Source of the DNA: Paraburkholderia sprentiae WSM5005
GTDB taxonomy: Bacteria > Pseudomonadota > Gammaproteobacteria > Burkholderiales > Burkholderiaceae
Reading direction: 5' to 3'
Assembly (NCBI RefSeq): GCF_001865575.2
Contig: NZ_CP017563.2
Span: 434,001 to 498,000 of the forward strand
Length of the DNA stretch: 64,000 nt
A program made the translations under genes and the position numbers. This document shows positions 19,032-27,453 of the stretch, piece after piece (positions within the stretch are counted from its first letter, which is position 1; each line of letters opens with the position of its first letter). The notes below the pieces were generated by a model. That model had not been told where the DNA came from and did no database searches. It saw only the letters and a program-made list of their open reading frames with translations.

Positions 19032-19991
19032 TTAGTCTAGGTTTTCCGACACGGATGGCGAGGGTATCCCTGCCAGGATGCCCTCGGATATCGCACGCTG
19101 GAAGCGGTCGACCAGGAAGTCCAGTAGCACCCTCACGCGTGGAGTCATATACCGATTTCGGTTCAACACGGCATAAATGCCGGGCTCACTTTCGACCCAT
19201 TCCGGCAACACGACCTGAAGTTTGCCGGCACGAATGTCCGCTGCGGCGTCCCAGATCGTCTTGCGGGCTATACCAAATCCGGAAAGTGTCCACGCGCGGG
19301 CCAAGGCGCCATCATTTGTTTCCCATGCGTTTTCCATTGCTACGGTGTGATTCCAGCGCTTGCCTTGGGACACGAAGTGGAAATCGTTCAACGGGCCTGC
19401 GGCCGTAACCAGAACGACAAACTGATGCGCAACCAGGTCAGCTGGGACTCGCGGCGTGCCGTGGTTGGCCAGATATTCAGGAGACGCACATAGCACTCGC
19501 CAGTTCGGTGCAAGTTGCCGTGCGATCAGTGAAGGGTTGTTTGGCCATCCAAATCGGATTGCAAGATCCACGTCGTCTTGTAGCAAGTCGGAGAGGGAGT
19601 CGGTCAGGTTAAGGGCGATTTTCAACTCGGGTTGCGTGCGGACGAAGGCCTCCAGCCAGTGAGTCAGTAGATTACGGCCGAAATCGGCCGATGCCGAAAT
19701 CCGAACCTTGCCACGCGCTGCCTCCTGGCCCGCGTTTAGTGCGGCCTCGGCATCCTCGATGGCCCTCAATGCGATACGGCAGTGGTGGAGGTACAGCCGG
19801 CCCTCTTCGGTCAGTCGCAGTTGCCTCGTATTGCGGTCGAAAAGCCTTGTCGAGAGTGCAGCTTCCAGTTTGGTGAGCCGCGCGCTCGCTGCTGCCGGTG
19901 AGAATCCCAGCTTACGACCGGCAGCGGACAAGTTGCCCAGTGCCGCCGCCTCCACGAACAAACGCATGTCGCCCAGCCGATCAGTTGCCAT
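19032..19991 (-). CDS. LysR-family transcriptional regulator
   Basis: 319 residues. N-terminal winged helix-turn-helix (MRLFVEAAALGNLSAAGRKL, GFSPAAASARLTKLEAALST, RLFDRNTRQLRLTEEG) and a periplasmic-binding-fold effector domain (VRISASADFGRNLLTHWLEA, LAIRFGWPNNPSLIARQLAP). Belongs to the CrgA/AaeR-like LysR subgroup. It is divergent from the MFS exporter gene beginning 106 bases away, so the exporter is its likely target. Confidence 0.92.
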   Translation of the reverse strand: MATDRLGDMRLFVEAAALGNLSAAGRKLGFSPAAASARLTKLEAALSTRLFDRNTRQLRLTEEGRLYLHHCRIALRAIEDAEAALNAGQEAARGKVRISASADFGRNLLTHWLEAFVRTQPELKIALNLTDSLSDLLQDDVDLAIRFGWPNNPSLIARQLAPNWRVLCASPEYLANHGTPRVPADLVAHQFVVLVTAAGPLNDFHFVSQGKRWNHTVAMENAWETNDGALARAWTLSGFGIARKTIWDAAADIRAGKLQVVLPEWVESEPGIYAVLNRNRYMTPRVRVLLDFLVDRFQRAISEGILAGIPSPSVSENLD

Positions 19992-20097
19992 TCTTCATCC
20001 GGATTTGAAAAGTATTCAAATGTATAGCCAATTATCAAATCTATGTTTACCAGGCAGACTGCCACTCTGCAAGCCCCCAACGGGGATAGACGGTGAA
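19992..20097. promoter_or_regulatory. Divergent LysR/MFS promoter region
   Basis: 106 AT-rich bases between divergent starts. It holds near-symmetric T-N11-A style sequence around ATTCAAATGTATAGCCAATT and ATCAAAT at about 20013-20040, candidate LysR operator sites. Exact boxes cannot be fixed by eye. Confidence 0.4.
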
Positions 20098-21321
20098 ATG
20101 GAGAACAAGATGGATGAAAATTGCGGGGAAGCGAGCGTTGGTCTCGGATGCGCGGCGACGGCAAATCGTCTCCCCGTGGGAGCGTTGTTTGCGCTGGCAA
20201 TGGCCAGCTTCATCGCCACAGCGAACGAAACGGTACCGGCCGGCTTGCTTCCAGAGATTGCACAAGGGTTTCACATCAGCGAAGCCTGGGCGGGGCAACT
20301 TGTGACCTTCTGCGCGCTTGGGTCAGGTATTGCAGCTATTCCGCTGACCGCAGTTGTCCGTAAGTGGCAACGGCGGCATGTCTTGTTACTGACGTTGGCC
20401 GCGTTTTTGGTTTGCAATGCGATCACCGCGGTGTCGACGAATTACGTGCTGACGCTGGCTACGCGCTTTGCTGTGGGACTCGCCACCGGACTGACATGGT
20501 GCCTTTTGGCGTCATACGCGCGGCGTATGGTTCCCGCTTCGATGCAGGGACGCGCGCTTTCAGTGGCGATGATCGGCATCCCTTTGGCGTTGTCGGTCGG
20601 AGTACCGTTAAGCGTCTGGCTCGGCAGTATGGTCGGCTGGCGCAACATCTTTGGCATTATGTCCGGGATGTCACTAGCGTTGATGGCCTTGGTGTGCTGG
20701 AAGGTCCCCGATTATCCCGGCGAGATGACGAACCACCGTTTGCCGATGTGGCGAGTCCTCATGATGCAGGGTGTGCGACCCGTGCTGTTTGTGGTGATGG
20801 CCTGGATTCTTCCACACTACATTCTTTATACGTACATCGCGCCTTACCTGGCATCGGTCGGACTCGCGAGCGATGTGGATTCTGTGCTGCTGATCTTTGG
20901 TATCTCTTCCATGCTCGGCATTTGGCTTATTGGTTCTCTCGTTGACGGGTGGCTTCGTCTGTTGGTACTGGCTGGGCTCGGAGCGTTCGCCTTCGTTTCG
21001 CTGATATTCGGGTTGGGTGCCACGTCACCCACGGTCATCTGCGTTGGCGTTGTGATCTGGGGCTTCAGTTTCGGTGGAGCGCCGACACTTCTTCAGACCG
21101 CTTTGGCGGATGCAGCCGGCGAAGGCGCTGACGTCGCGCAGTCCGCATTGGTGACGGTATTCAATCTTTCGTTTGCTGGCAGTGGAATCGTCGGCGGGGT
21201 ACTACTCGAGACTGCAGGTGTCGCTTCTTTTCCGTGGGTGGTCGCGTCGCTACTAGTGATTGGCGTGTTCGCGGCATGGCGATCGAAGGCCCATGGCTTT
21301 CCGCCTGGGAAGCGCCTATGA
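20098..21321 (+). CDS. MFS exporter (AraJ/YdhP-type drug or sugar efflux)
   Basis: 407 residues from ATG 20098; an in-frame ATG at 20110 has the better placed GGAG and may be the true start. Twelve hydrophobic segments; features include ANETVPAGLLPEIAQGFHIS after helix 1 and the motif YARRMVPASMQGRALSVAMI with GIPLALSVGVPLSVWLGSMV, typical of the DHA1 family members AraJ/YdhP. Inner-membrane efflux of a small molecule. Divergent LysR regulator upstream indicates inducible efflux. Confidence 0.88.
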   Translation: MENKMDENCGEASVGLGCAATANRLPVGALFALAMASFIATANETVPAGLLPEIAQGFHISEAWAGQLVTFCALGSGIAAIPLTAVVRKWQRRHVLLLTLAAFLVCNAITAVSTNYVLTLATRFAVGLATGLTWCLLASYARRMVPASMQGRALSVAMIGIPLALSVGVPLSVWLGSMVGWRNIFGIMSGMSLALMALVCWKVPDYPGEMTNHRLPMWRVLMMQGVRPVLFVVMAWILPHYILYTYIAPYLASVGLASDVDSVLLIFGISSMLGIWLIGSLVDGWLRLLVLAGLGAFAFVSLIFGLGATSPTVICVGVVIWGFSFGGAPTLLQTALADAAGEGADVAQSALVTVFNLSFAGSGIVGGVLLETAGVASFPWVVASLLVIGVFAAWRSKAHGFPPGKRL

Positions 21322-21493
21322 GTCGAACGGCAGGTCGCTACCCGCAAGTCGCGAATGAACGATGGCGGAGGTGAAGCCGCCGTACAAACGTCTGGTCAAA
21401 CGCCCAAGTGAGCGTCGCCTCTTGGCCGATCAGAGCCTCATGCCACCGCCCGCGATCGGACCCGTAGCGGACGCGTGTCGATCCGCCCGGATG

Positions 21494-22369
21494 CTATTTG
21501 CCGCAGTCTAGCGTCGCTTCGATCCAGGCCAGTACCGCCGACACGCGCGCGAGGTGCCGCACATCCGGGTGGGTCAACGTCCAGATTTCCCGCTCGGGAA
21601 GTACTCGGCCGCCTGAGTCAACGCGAACGATTCCAGCCGTGCGATCGGCAACCACAACGGGCAATAGTGATTTCCCGAGTCCGGATTGCACACATTGGAG
21701 GACCGACTCCGCATCGTTGACTGCAACCGCGGCGAAACCGCCACAGCATGGAGCTGTTTCGTCGATCCACTGCGCTTGAGGCAGCGTGGACATCGCTTCT
21801 TCGTACGTCACCCAAGGGAGTTGCAGCGCTTCTTGCCGGCGAGAGACGGACGCATACACGGCATAACGAAGCGTGCCGATCCGACGGGCGAATACGCGAT
21901 TGCCAACGGCGGTGCCGGGCCTCGCGAGACGCACGGCGATGTCAGCATCGCGTCGGCTGAGATTCACGTCGTGCGCATCCGCGATCAGCTCGATTCGCAA
22001 GTCGGGGAATTGGGCGAGCAACGTAGGCAAGGCGGGAACAAATACGCGATTGACAAGCACCGGCACGGCGGTCACTCGTACGCAGCCACTCACGGCGGCA
22101 TTCACGCGCTCGACGATCTCGCCCAGGCCTCCAAGCTGTGCCTCGACTATTCCCGCGCGTTCGATCACCACTTCACCGGCTTCAGTCGGGCGCATCTGAC
22201 CGTCCGTCGCGCGCTCAAAGAGTTTCGCGTTCAGAGCCGACTCGATGGCACGCAACCGCCGCGCGACCGTCGTCGCATCGGCGTTCAGGCGTCGCCCGGC
22301 TGCGGCGTAGGCACCGTCGCGGGCGACCGCCAGAACGTACTGAAGATCGTTCCAGTCGAGGGCAGGCAT
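21494..22369 (-). CDS. LysR-family transcriptional regulator
   Basis: 291 residues from ATG 22369 (MPALDWNDLQYVLAVARDGA); the upstream 14-residue extension is not family-like. Winged helix-turn-helix at residues about 5-65 (AAAGRRLNADATTVARRLRA, ESALNAKLFERATDGQMRPT). Effector domain follows (CVRVTAVPVLVNRVFVPALP, ADIAVRLARPGTAVGNRVFA). Divergent from the YciI-like gene, whose start is 90 bases away, the probable regulated partner. Confidence 0.9.
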   Translation of the reverse strand: MPALDWNDLQYVLAVARDGAYAAAGRRLNADATTVARRLRAIESALNAKLFERATDGQMRPTEAGEVVIERAGIVEAQLGGLGEIVERVNAAVSGCVRVTAVPVLVNRVFVPALPTLLAQFPDLRIELIADAHDVNLSRRDADIAVRLARPGTAVGNRVFARRIGTLRYAVYASVSRRQEALQLPWVTYEEAMSTLPQAQWIDETAPCCGGFAAVAVNDAESVLQCVQSGLGKSLLPVVVADRTAGIVRVDSGGRVLPEREIWTLTHPDVRHLARVSAVLAWIEATLDCGK

Positions 22370-22459
22370 TTTTGCAGTCTTGATCGGCGGTTTTCTACGT
22401 TGAAGCGGCAATGATGCCGTATTAGCCTGAGCACTTCTACTGTTACCGGAGATATCACA

Positions 22460-22759
22460 ATGCTGTTCGCCGTTTTATTTGAAGACAACGACGACTGCGC
22501 AGACGATGTGCGCAGCCGGTACATGCCAGCGCATCTGGAATTTCTGACGAGACATGTGTCAATGATCAGGTCTGCCGGGCCCCTTCGCAACCAGGAAGGT
22601 TTGGCCGCTGGCGGGCTCTGGCTGGTAGAGGCTGATGCGCCAGACGCAGTCGACCGGTTGGTGCGGGACGATCCGTTCTGGCCCACCGGTTTGCGCCGAT
22701 CGGTTCGCGTGCTGACATGGAAGCAGGTCTTCGCAGACGGCGCACGTGTTGGCGCTTGA
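22460..22759 (+). CDS. YciI-like protein
   Basis: 99 residues with a GGAGAT ribosome binding site. The dimeric alpha+beta barrel YciI pattern is visible: MLFAVLFEDNDDCADDVRSR, HLEFLTRHVSMIRSAGPLRN, GGLWLVEADAPDAVDRLVRD DPF-type (LVRDDPFW) and a final strand VRVLTWKQVF. The central HxxFL with the later DPF loop are family hallmarks. Catalytic role of the family is largely undefined. Paired with the divergent LysR gene. Confidence 0.85.
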   Translation: MLFAVLFEDNDDCADDVRSRYMPAHLEFLTRHVSMIRSAGPLRNQEGLAAGGLWLVEADAPDAVDRLVRDDPFWPTGLRRSVRVLTWKQVFADGARVGA

Positions 22760-23120
22760 TTGCAACGAGCACGGACGGCGATGCGTATTCCACCGTCGTT
22801 TCCAGAGTGGGCGATTGGCCCAACTGGCACGCATATGTCAACGTACCCAGAGCATAGCTATTGTTGACGACCTAGAGCCTGCGTTCGAGTGGCCGGAAGT
22901 CGCCCGACCTCTGTCTAATGCAATCAGCATGCACAATCGGATCTATTAAGACTACGACCGCCGGTACTCAACCCACTCTAGCCCGTCGCCGTTTCCCAAA
23001 GCGGTCGTTCGATCCGCTGCCTCTGCATTCGACTGGCTGGAGACTTTAAATTCGTTTAGCCAGACAATATGGCAAAATCAGGTTGCCGCGCGAATCTTCT
23101 AAAAATTCAGTGAATAAAGA
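22760..23120 (+). other. Intergenic, nothing recognised
   Basis: About 360 bases without a supported gene. The final part is AT-richer (around 23040-23115) and probably holds the LysE-type gene promoter; no clear -35/-10 pair could be fixed. Confidence 0.4.
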
Positions 23121-23756
23121 ATGTCCTTTCATACCTGGTTTCTTTTTGCAACGGCATATCTGGTCACTACGATTTCACCAGGTCCCAATGTGCTACTTGT
23201 TATCCGTAACACGGTCAGGTACGGAGGCCGGGGCACCGCTCCCACAATTGCCGGGAACCTGTTGGCTCAGTTGGTGGTGGTCGTCCTTGTTGCCCTAGGC
23301 GTGGGCGCAGTGCTGGCTGCGATGCCGCCGCTGTTCGTCGGCATGAAAGTGATCGGTGCGGTCTATCTCATGTACCTCGGCCTGAAGCAGTTGAGAAGTC
23401 CCGCGCCTGAGGTGACACGTTCTGTCAACGCGCAGTTTGCGCACGTATTAAACAAAGGAAAGATTTTTCGGGAAGCGATTCTGGTTTCGGGCAGCAACCC
23501 CAAGACACTTATTTTCCTTTCAGCCTTCTTGCCACAGTTCATCACGCATGACCGTCCGGTGCCCGAGCAGTTCATCGTCATGTATTTGACCGTAGCGGCA
23601 ATCGTGGCGCTTGTTCACACGATCTACTCGGTGAGCATTCGTGGAATTCACAACGGACTTGGAAGCAGCAGCCGATGGCTAGGGGTAGCGAAACGCAGCA
23701 CAGGACTGATCTTTTTCTCTCTTGGTATCAAGCTGTTGACGGCGAAGCGTCCTTGA
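23121..23756 (+). CDS. LysE/RhtB-family amino-acid exporter
   Basis: 211 residues, six predicted membrane segments. Opens MSFHTWFLFATAYLVTTISP then GPNVLLVIRNTVRYGGRGT, the PGPN motif near the N-terminus diagnostic of LysE/RhtB exporters, and GMKVIGAVYLMYLGLKQLRS in the middle. The loop between helices 3 and 4 has the usual NPKTLIFLSAFLPQFI. Exports an amino acid or related compound across the inner membrane. AAGAATG spacing around the ATG leaves the ribosome binding site weak. Convergent with the GST gene. Confidence 0.9.
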   Translation: MSFHTWFLFATAYLVTTISPGPNVLLVIRNTVRYGGRGTAPTIAGNLLAQLVVVVLVALGVGAVLAAMPPLFVGMKVIGAVYLMYLGLKQLRSPAPEVTRSVNAQFAHVLNKGKIFREAILVSGSNPKTLIFLSAFLPQFITHDRPVPEQFIVMYLTVAAIVALVHTIYSVSIRGIHNGLGSSSRWLGVAKRSTGLIFFSLGIKLLTAKRP

Positions 23757-23836
23757 CGCCTATCGTCAAATTTTCAACACTTTGGCCTCTTAGATCGAGT
23801 GGCTGAACTTGGCCGTTGCGTGCCGCACGCGGTCAA

Positions 23837-24499
23837 TCACGGCTGTGTCCGGAACATGCTGTCGCGGGTCGTGAAGCGTTGCCACCAGTAGATCAATTTT
23901 TCGCAACCGTCCATTAGTGGACCGGCCTCAGGCGCCTGCATGAAGCATGCGAAGATCGGCGCAGCGTACAGATCAGCAAGTGTCACGCTGTTGCCGACCA
24001 AGAACCCCCGGTCGTCGGACAGGCGGGCCAGCTCAGATAAACATACACCGGCACGCGGCAGCGCCGCGGCGATCACCTGCTCATTTGCGAACCGGCCTTC
24101 GCGAGTTGACGCCACGCGCTCGACGTATATGTCCCAAACGAGCGTGCGATATGCATAGGCGTCCAGTATCCCAACAATCTGGTTTACCTTGGCGCGAGCT
24201 TTCGGATCTGTCGGCTGAAGTTTGCATCCGGGAAAAGCCTCGTCGATGTAGCGAACAATCGCGCCTGTCTCATAAAGATGGAAATCGCCATGCTCAAGGG
24301 TCGGAATGCGGCCGAACGGGTGACGTTTCAAATGCTCCTGTGGAACGCCGGTCGCCGCGAATACATCTACCTCGACTAAGTCGTAGTTAATCTGCTTCTC
24401 TTCCAGCGCAAGCCGGACGATCCGCACATACACACTCCATGCGGCTCCGTATAGTTTCACCACTTCAGTTGCCGGCACAGCATCGCCCCAGTCGCGCAT
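23837..24499 (-). CDS. Glutathione S-transferase
   Basis: 220 residues. Thioredoxin-fold N-domain (KLYGAAWSVYVRIVRLALEE) with the cis-Pro strand GRIPTLEHGDFHLYETGAIV, then an all-helical C-domain with GNSVTLADLYAAPIFACFMQ, the N-capping/hydrophobic staple region of GSTs. The sequence SVYVR in place of a Ser/Tyr/Cys start motif resembles phi/theta-like bacterial GSTs. Cytoplasmic detoxification enzyme; substrate unknown. An internal start a few residues later (about 24463) is possible. Confidence 0.88.
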   Translation of the reverse strand: MRDWGDAVPATEVVKLYGAAWSVYVRIVRLALEEKQINYDLVEVDVFAATGVPQEHLKRHPFGRIPTLEHGDFHLYETGAIVRYIDEAFPGCKLQPTDPKARAKVNQIVGILDAYAYRTLVWDIYVERVASTREGRFANEQVIAAALPRAGVCLSELARLSDDRGFLVGNSVTLADLYAAPIFACFMQAPEAGPLMDGCEKLIYWWQRFTTRDSMFRTQP

Positions 24500-24847
24500 G
24501 GGAGGCGCGGACTCGACAGTTTAAGCTAACGGAGCTTGAGACATCCGATTCGGCTCGACCTACCTCGAGCATCAATTGAACGATCTATGTGCCGACGTCG
24601 AGTGTCCCTTCGTGGCCGAATTGCGCCCTTGATAGCCAGTGATTGGCGGCTTGAAGCGTACTTCAACTGGACGTCAGGCCCGCTCTCGAAGCACGTCAGA
24701 CTACAGTTGGTTTCGTTATTGGCTGTCGCTGCTTCCCGGCCGCCCAGGCCGCCAATCTGACAGCGTCGGCGCTCGCGCGCGAAAAAGTCCGAATCTTGAG
24801 AGCACCCCGAATCACTCAGCGCAGAGATCAAGCCTCTATTCATCTGA
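24500..24847 (+). other. Intergenic, nothing recognised
   Basis: About 350 bases. A stretch at 24781-24815 (AAAAAGTCCGAATCTTGAGAG...) loosely resembles 3676-3705 in the IS5 relic, so a shared mobile-element end is conceivable, but the match is imperfect and no transposase sequence is here. Confidence 0.3.
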
Positions 24848-25159
24848 TACAGCGTACATATAACGGTTCAGGCGCGTGACCGAAGCACGACCGGCGCACT
24901 GACGCTCCTGACCGCTACATCGGGATACACGAACGCGGCTGGCAGTCTTGTTATCCCCGTGAATGTAGGTGTCTGCCAAGGACAAGGAACCTTCACAGGC
25001 ACTTTTGCAACCACCGCTGTACCGGCCGACCATTGGCAGATCACCTACAACCCTAATTCATTCGTGGTGGCCTATCTCGACAATGGTGCTCTAGATTCCA
25101 ACTCGTCGTACTCGTACTTCACACACGTTTGCTCAGAAACGCATCTCGGCCGCTACTGA
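24848..25159 (+). pseudogene. C-terminal fragment of an unidentified secreted-type protein
   Basis: Open from 24848 to the TGA 25157-25159 with no credible start (only an internal GTG at 24959). The translation is rich in T, S, G, N and Y (TATSGYTNAAGSLVIPVNVG, TFTGTFATTAVPADHWQITY, PNSFVVAYLDNGALDSNSSY) and ends HVCSETHLGRY. Composition suggests the beta-rich end of an exported protein. Not recognised. Its stop is immediately followed by a strong hairpin, as expected for a genuine gene end. Confidence 0.4.
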
Positions 25160-25165
25160 TGGAAG

Positions 25166-25187
25166 GTGGCCCGCTCGGGCGGGCCAC
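25166..25187. terminator. Hairpin between convergent genes, probable bidirectional terminator
   Basis: GTGGCCCGC and GCGGGCCAC form a perfect 9-bp stem around TCGG (a very stable tetraloop type). It lies between the stop at 25159 and the stop of the leftward gene at 25193. No U-tract follows on either strand, so termination efficiency is uncertain. Confidence 0.6.
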
Positions 25188-25192
25188 TATGC

Positions 25193-26011
25193 TCACGCCG
25201 TCTGCGAAAATCCCAATGACGTGGTTCCCGAGTCCGGAAAGAAGCCAGGGATCACGGAAGTATTCTGGAAGATATCCATCCGGCCGCCATAAAGCGTCTT
25301 GCCGGATGTCGAAACGAAGCTTGATGTACCGTTTTCAGCCGCCTGCGCACTTTTCGAGAACAGCAGAAAACCCGCTGCGCTGGTCGGGTCCTGGCCGAGA
25401 TTCATCGTGCTCCCGTCCGCCAACTCGTAATTGCCGTCCTGCATCTGATATTTCTGCGCATCCTGTCCGAGCGACTGGAAAAGCGACATGAAACCCCCAA
25501 GTCCATCCGCCTTCTTACTAACCGCGTCAGACTGCGATTGGGTGAGAGGGGTTCCATCCGCTTCCGCCCACTCCGCATAGCCGCTAACAGCGTCATCGTG
25601 AAAGGCCTTTACAGAGGCGACCAGTGAAGTATTGCCGTTCAGCTTGCCCTGAAGCCACGATATGTCGCTCGCGCTCATGTCTTGCGATGTAATCTGAACT
25701 GAACCGTTACTTGAATGGAAATCAAAATGTGCATCGGCGAGGTCCGGCCGCTCCGACACCACTGACTGCATCGTGGAAGTTAAGGCGTTAGCGACGTTTC
25801 GCGCGTCGTTCCCCATCTTCAACGGTGCATCTAGGGCATCGAGATACTTTGCGACGCGAGCCGCTGTAGCAGACGGGTCAACGACGCTCACCGTGGCTTG
25901 CGCCGGCGAGGTTTCCGTACCTGGCACAGACTGCATCAACGCGGGAGAACCGAGCGTGAGCTGGGTCAAGGTCGCCGCGTTCGGACCTGCCGAGCTGATT
26001 GATGTGCTCAT
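25193..26011 (-). CDS. Unrecognised 272-aa protein, Ser/Thr-rich N-terminus
   Basis: ATG 26011 follows GAGAGAGGAACGA, a good ribosome binding site. No signal peptide or membrane segment. The first about 45 residues are rich in S, T, A and P (MSTSISSAGPNAATLTQLTL), the type of disordered N-terminus found in type III secreted effectors; the rest is mixed helical (LDALDAPLKMGNDARNVANA, LGGFMSLFQSLGQDAQKYQM) with an inner DGNYELADGSTMNLGQ stretch. No family is recognised, so function is not assigned. It sits alone in the mobile-remnant patch. Confidence 0.65.
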   Translation of the reverse strand: MSTSISSAGPNAATLTQLTLGSPALMQSVPGTETSPAQATVSVVDPSATAARVAKYLDALDAPLKMGNDARNVANALTSTMQSVVSERPDLADAHFDFHSSNGSVQITSQDMSASDISWLQGKLNGNTSLVASVKAFHDDAVSGYAEWAEADGTPLTQSQSDAVSKKADGLGGFMSLFQSLGQDAQKYQMQDGNYELADGSTMNLGQDPTSAAGFLLFSKSAQAAENGTSSFVSTSGKTLYGGRMDIFQNTSVIPGFFPDSGTTSLGFSQTA

Positions 26012-26087
26012 TCGTTCCTCTCTCTTTGTCCCGTAACCGGATTGACGACGATTTTCAGGAAAAACTTGAGTCTCGAAGGCGAAAGCG

Positions 26088-26549
26088 TCAAATGAATGGT
26101 GTTGAGTTCAACGAGCCGCCGATCGACGCGCCATACCACGACGCCGGCGCGCGCTCCGTTTCCTCGAGGGCCCCCTTTGCGCATAGGCGCACGGCGATGC
26201 CCGGGGTTGCACGGTGACGGTTGCCGATGACGAGTGCCATCTTCGCGTCATGCCGGTCATCGTCGTTGTCGGTCGACGAAAAGTACGCCGGATGCCTGCC
26301 ATGCGAATGGCAGTCCATCACCAGCACTTCGTTGCCCACCAGAGCCGGGGGCTGACATTTCAGCGAGCCGCCGTTACGCGCGCCGGCGGCTCGACCATCA
26401 GCGATCGGCAGAACGCGACCCTCGGCGGACGTTGGAACTCGCAAGAAACGAGCGGCGGCTTCCGAGCTCTTTCGGGACGTCCACCTCTTCACGCCCCACG
26501 TGACGAGCAATAATCGCCCATTGTCGACGCTTTCGCGGCACAAGTTCAC
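26088..26549 (-). pseudogene. PRTRC system protein A-like JAMM/MPN protein, remnant
   Basis: The minus-strand frame contains VLVMDCHSHGRHPAYFSSTD, a complete JAMM zinc-protease motif HxHx7Sx2D, followed by DNDDDRHDAKMALVIGN and AVRLCAKGALEE. This is the layout of PRTRC protein A, part of a plasmid/ICE-associated gene set (ThiF, ParB, JAB proteins). The family protein is about 230 residues or more; here the N-terminal region is poorly conserved, no start with a ribosome binding site is evident, and no other PRTRC gene is nearby. Hence a remnant. Confidence 0.55.
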
Positions 26550-26681
26550 TTGGCAACCAAACGACTGTCACAAGGGCATTTCGGCTTCGGTGATGCAATT
26601 CGATGCGGGTCGTATTTGGTATCTTCTCCTTGGCAACAATATAGCGCCGTCTGCACCTAACGACACGGGCAGGGGAATGAG

Positions 26682-27289
26682 ATGAAAGCAAATTTTAAGC
26701 TTTTGGGGATCGGAATTATCGCCGCGTTGGCCTTCGGGTGCACACAGAGTCCCTCGAATGACAAAGCAGGGATTGAGATTGAAGCCTTGAAGAAGCAGGT
26801 CAGTGATCTGACAAACAAGCTGCAAGCTACACAGCAAACCGAAGCGATCTATCCAAACGCGTAGGTGTGCTTGAGTTCTATCGTGCAACCGAAGAGGAGA
26901 CTTCGACGGTGCTCGATCCAGCGTCGAAGCAATACGGCATAGTAAAAACAAACCTCGGCGAACTGCTCGTTTCAATTGATAATCTCACGCCCCATGGCGA
27001 TGGGTACAAACTTCGACTAATGATTGGCAATCCAAACATGGCGACCTATAACGGAGCAAAGCTGAAGATCCAATGGGCTGAGAAGCCTCGATGGGGCGCA
27101 AGCGATTTTGATGCTTCTAAATGGAACAATTCCATTCAAACGAAGGACGCGGACATCGTGAATCAGCTTCTTCCTGGCACGTGGAATCCAGTGGAGATCG
27201 TGATCTCGCCGGCGAACGCAGCTCAAACAGGTTATTTGACCCTCAGCGCCGAACTAAATAGTCTCTCTCTGCGCCGTGCATCCTATTAG
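26682..27289 (+). pseudogene. Lipoprotein of DUF3251/YajI-like type, frameshifted
   Basis: MKANFKLLGIGIIAALAFGC is a lipoprotein signal with lipobox AFGC, followed by a coiled coil (IEIEALKKQVSDLTNKLQAT). The first frame stops at TAG 26862-26864; one frame over, RVGVLEFYRATEEETSTVLD, KTNLGELLVSIDNLTPHGDG and LRLMIGNPNMATYNGAKLKI continue to TAG 27287-27289. The join lies at about 26840-26855. The combined about 200 residues resemble the YajI/DUF3251 lipoproteins. GC content is lower than the flanks. Could be a one-base sequencing error as well. Confidence 0.6.
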
Positions 27290-27453
27290 TTGTCGGGACT
27301 GCGGCAGCAAATGTCCTCCAGGCTGATCGACAAGCGAGTCGAACATACAGATGTAAAAATGCCGAGAAACGTCAGAGAGTCAATCCGATGTGCCTGAGCG
27401 ATAGTTGACCTATCAGCCGGGCGTTACCTTTCCTCGATCACAAGGGAGCCATC

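Noticed and set aside
3676..24815. Similar strings near 3676-3705 and 24781-24815 as copies of one IS end
   Set aside because: Only partly alike and no second end or transposase at 24.8 kb; not enough to call a repeat.
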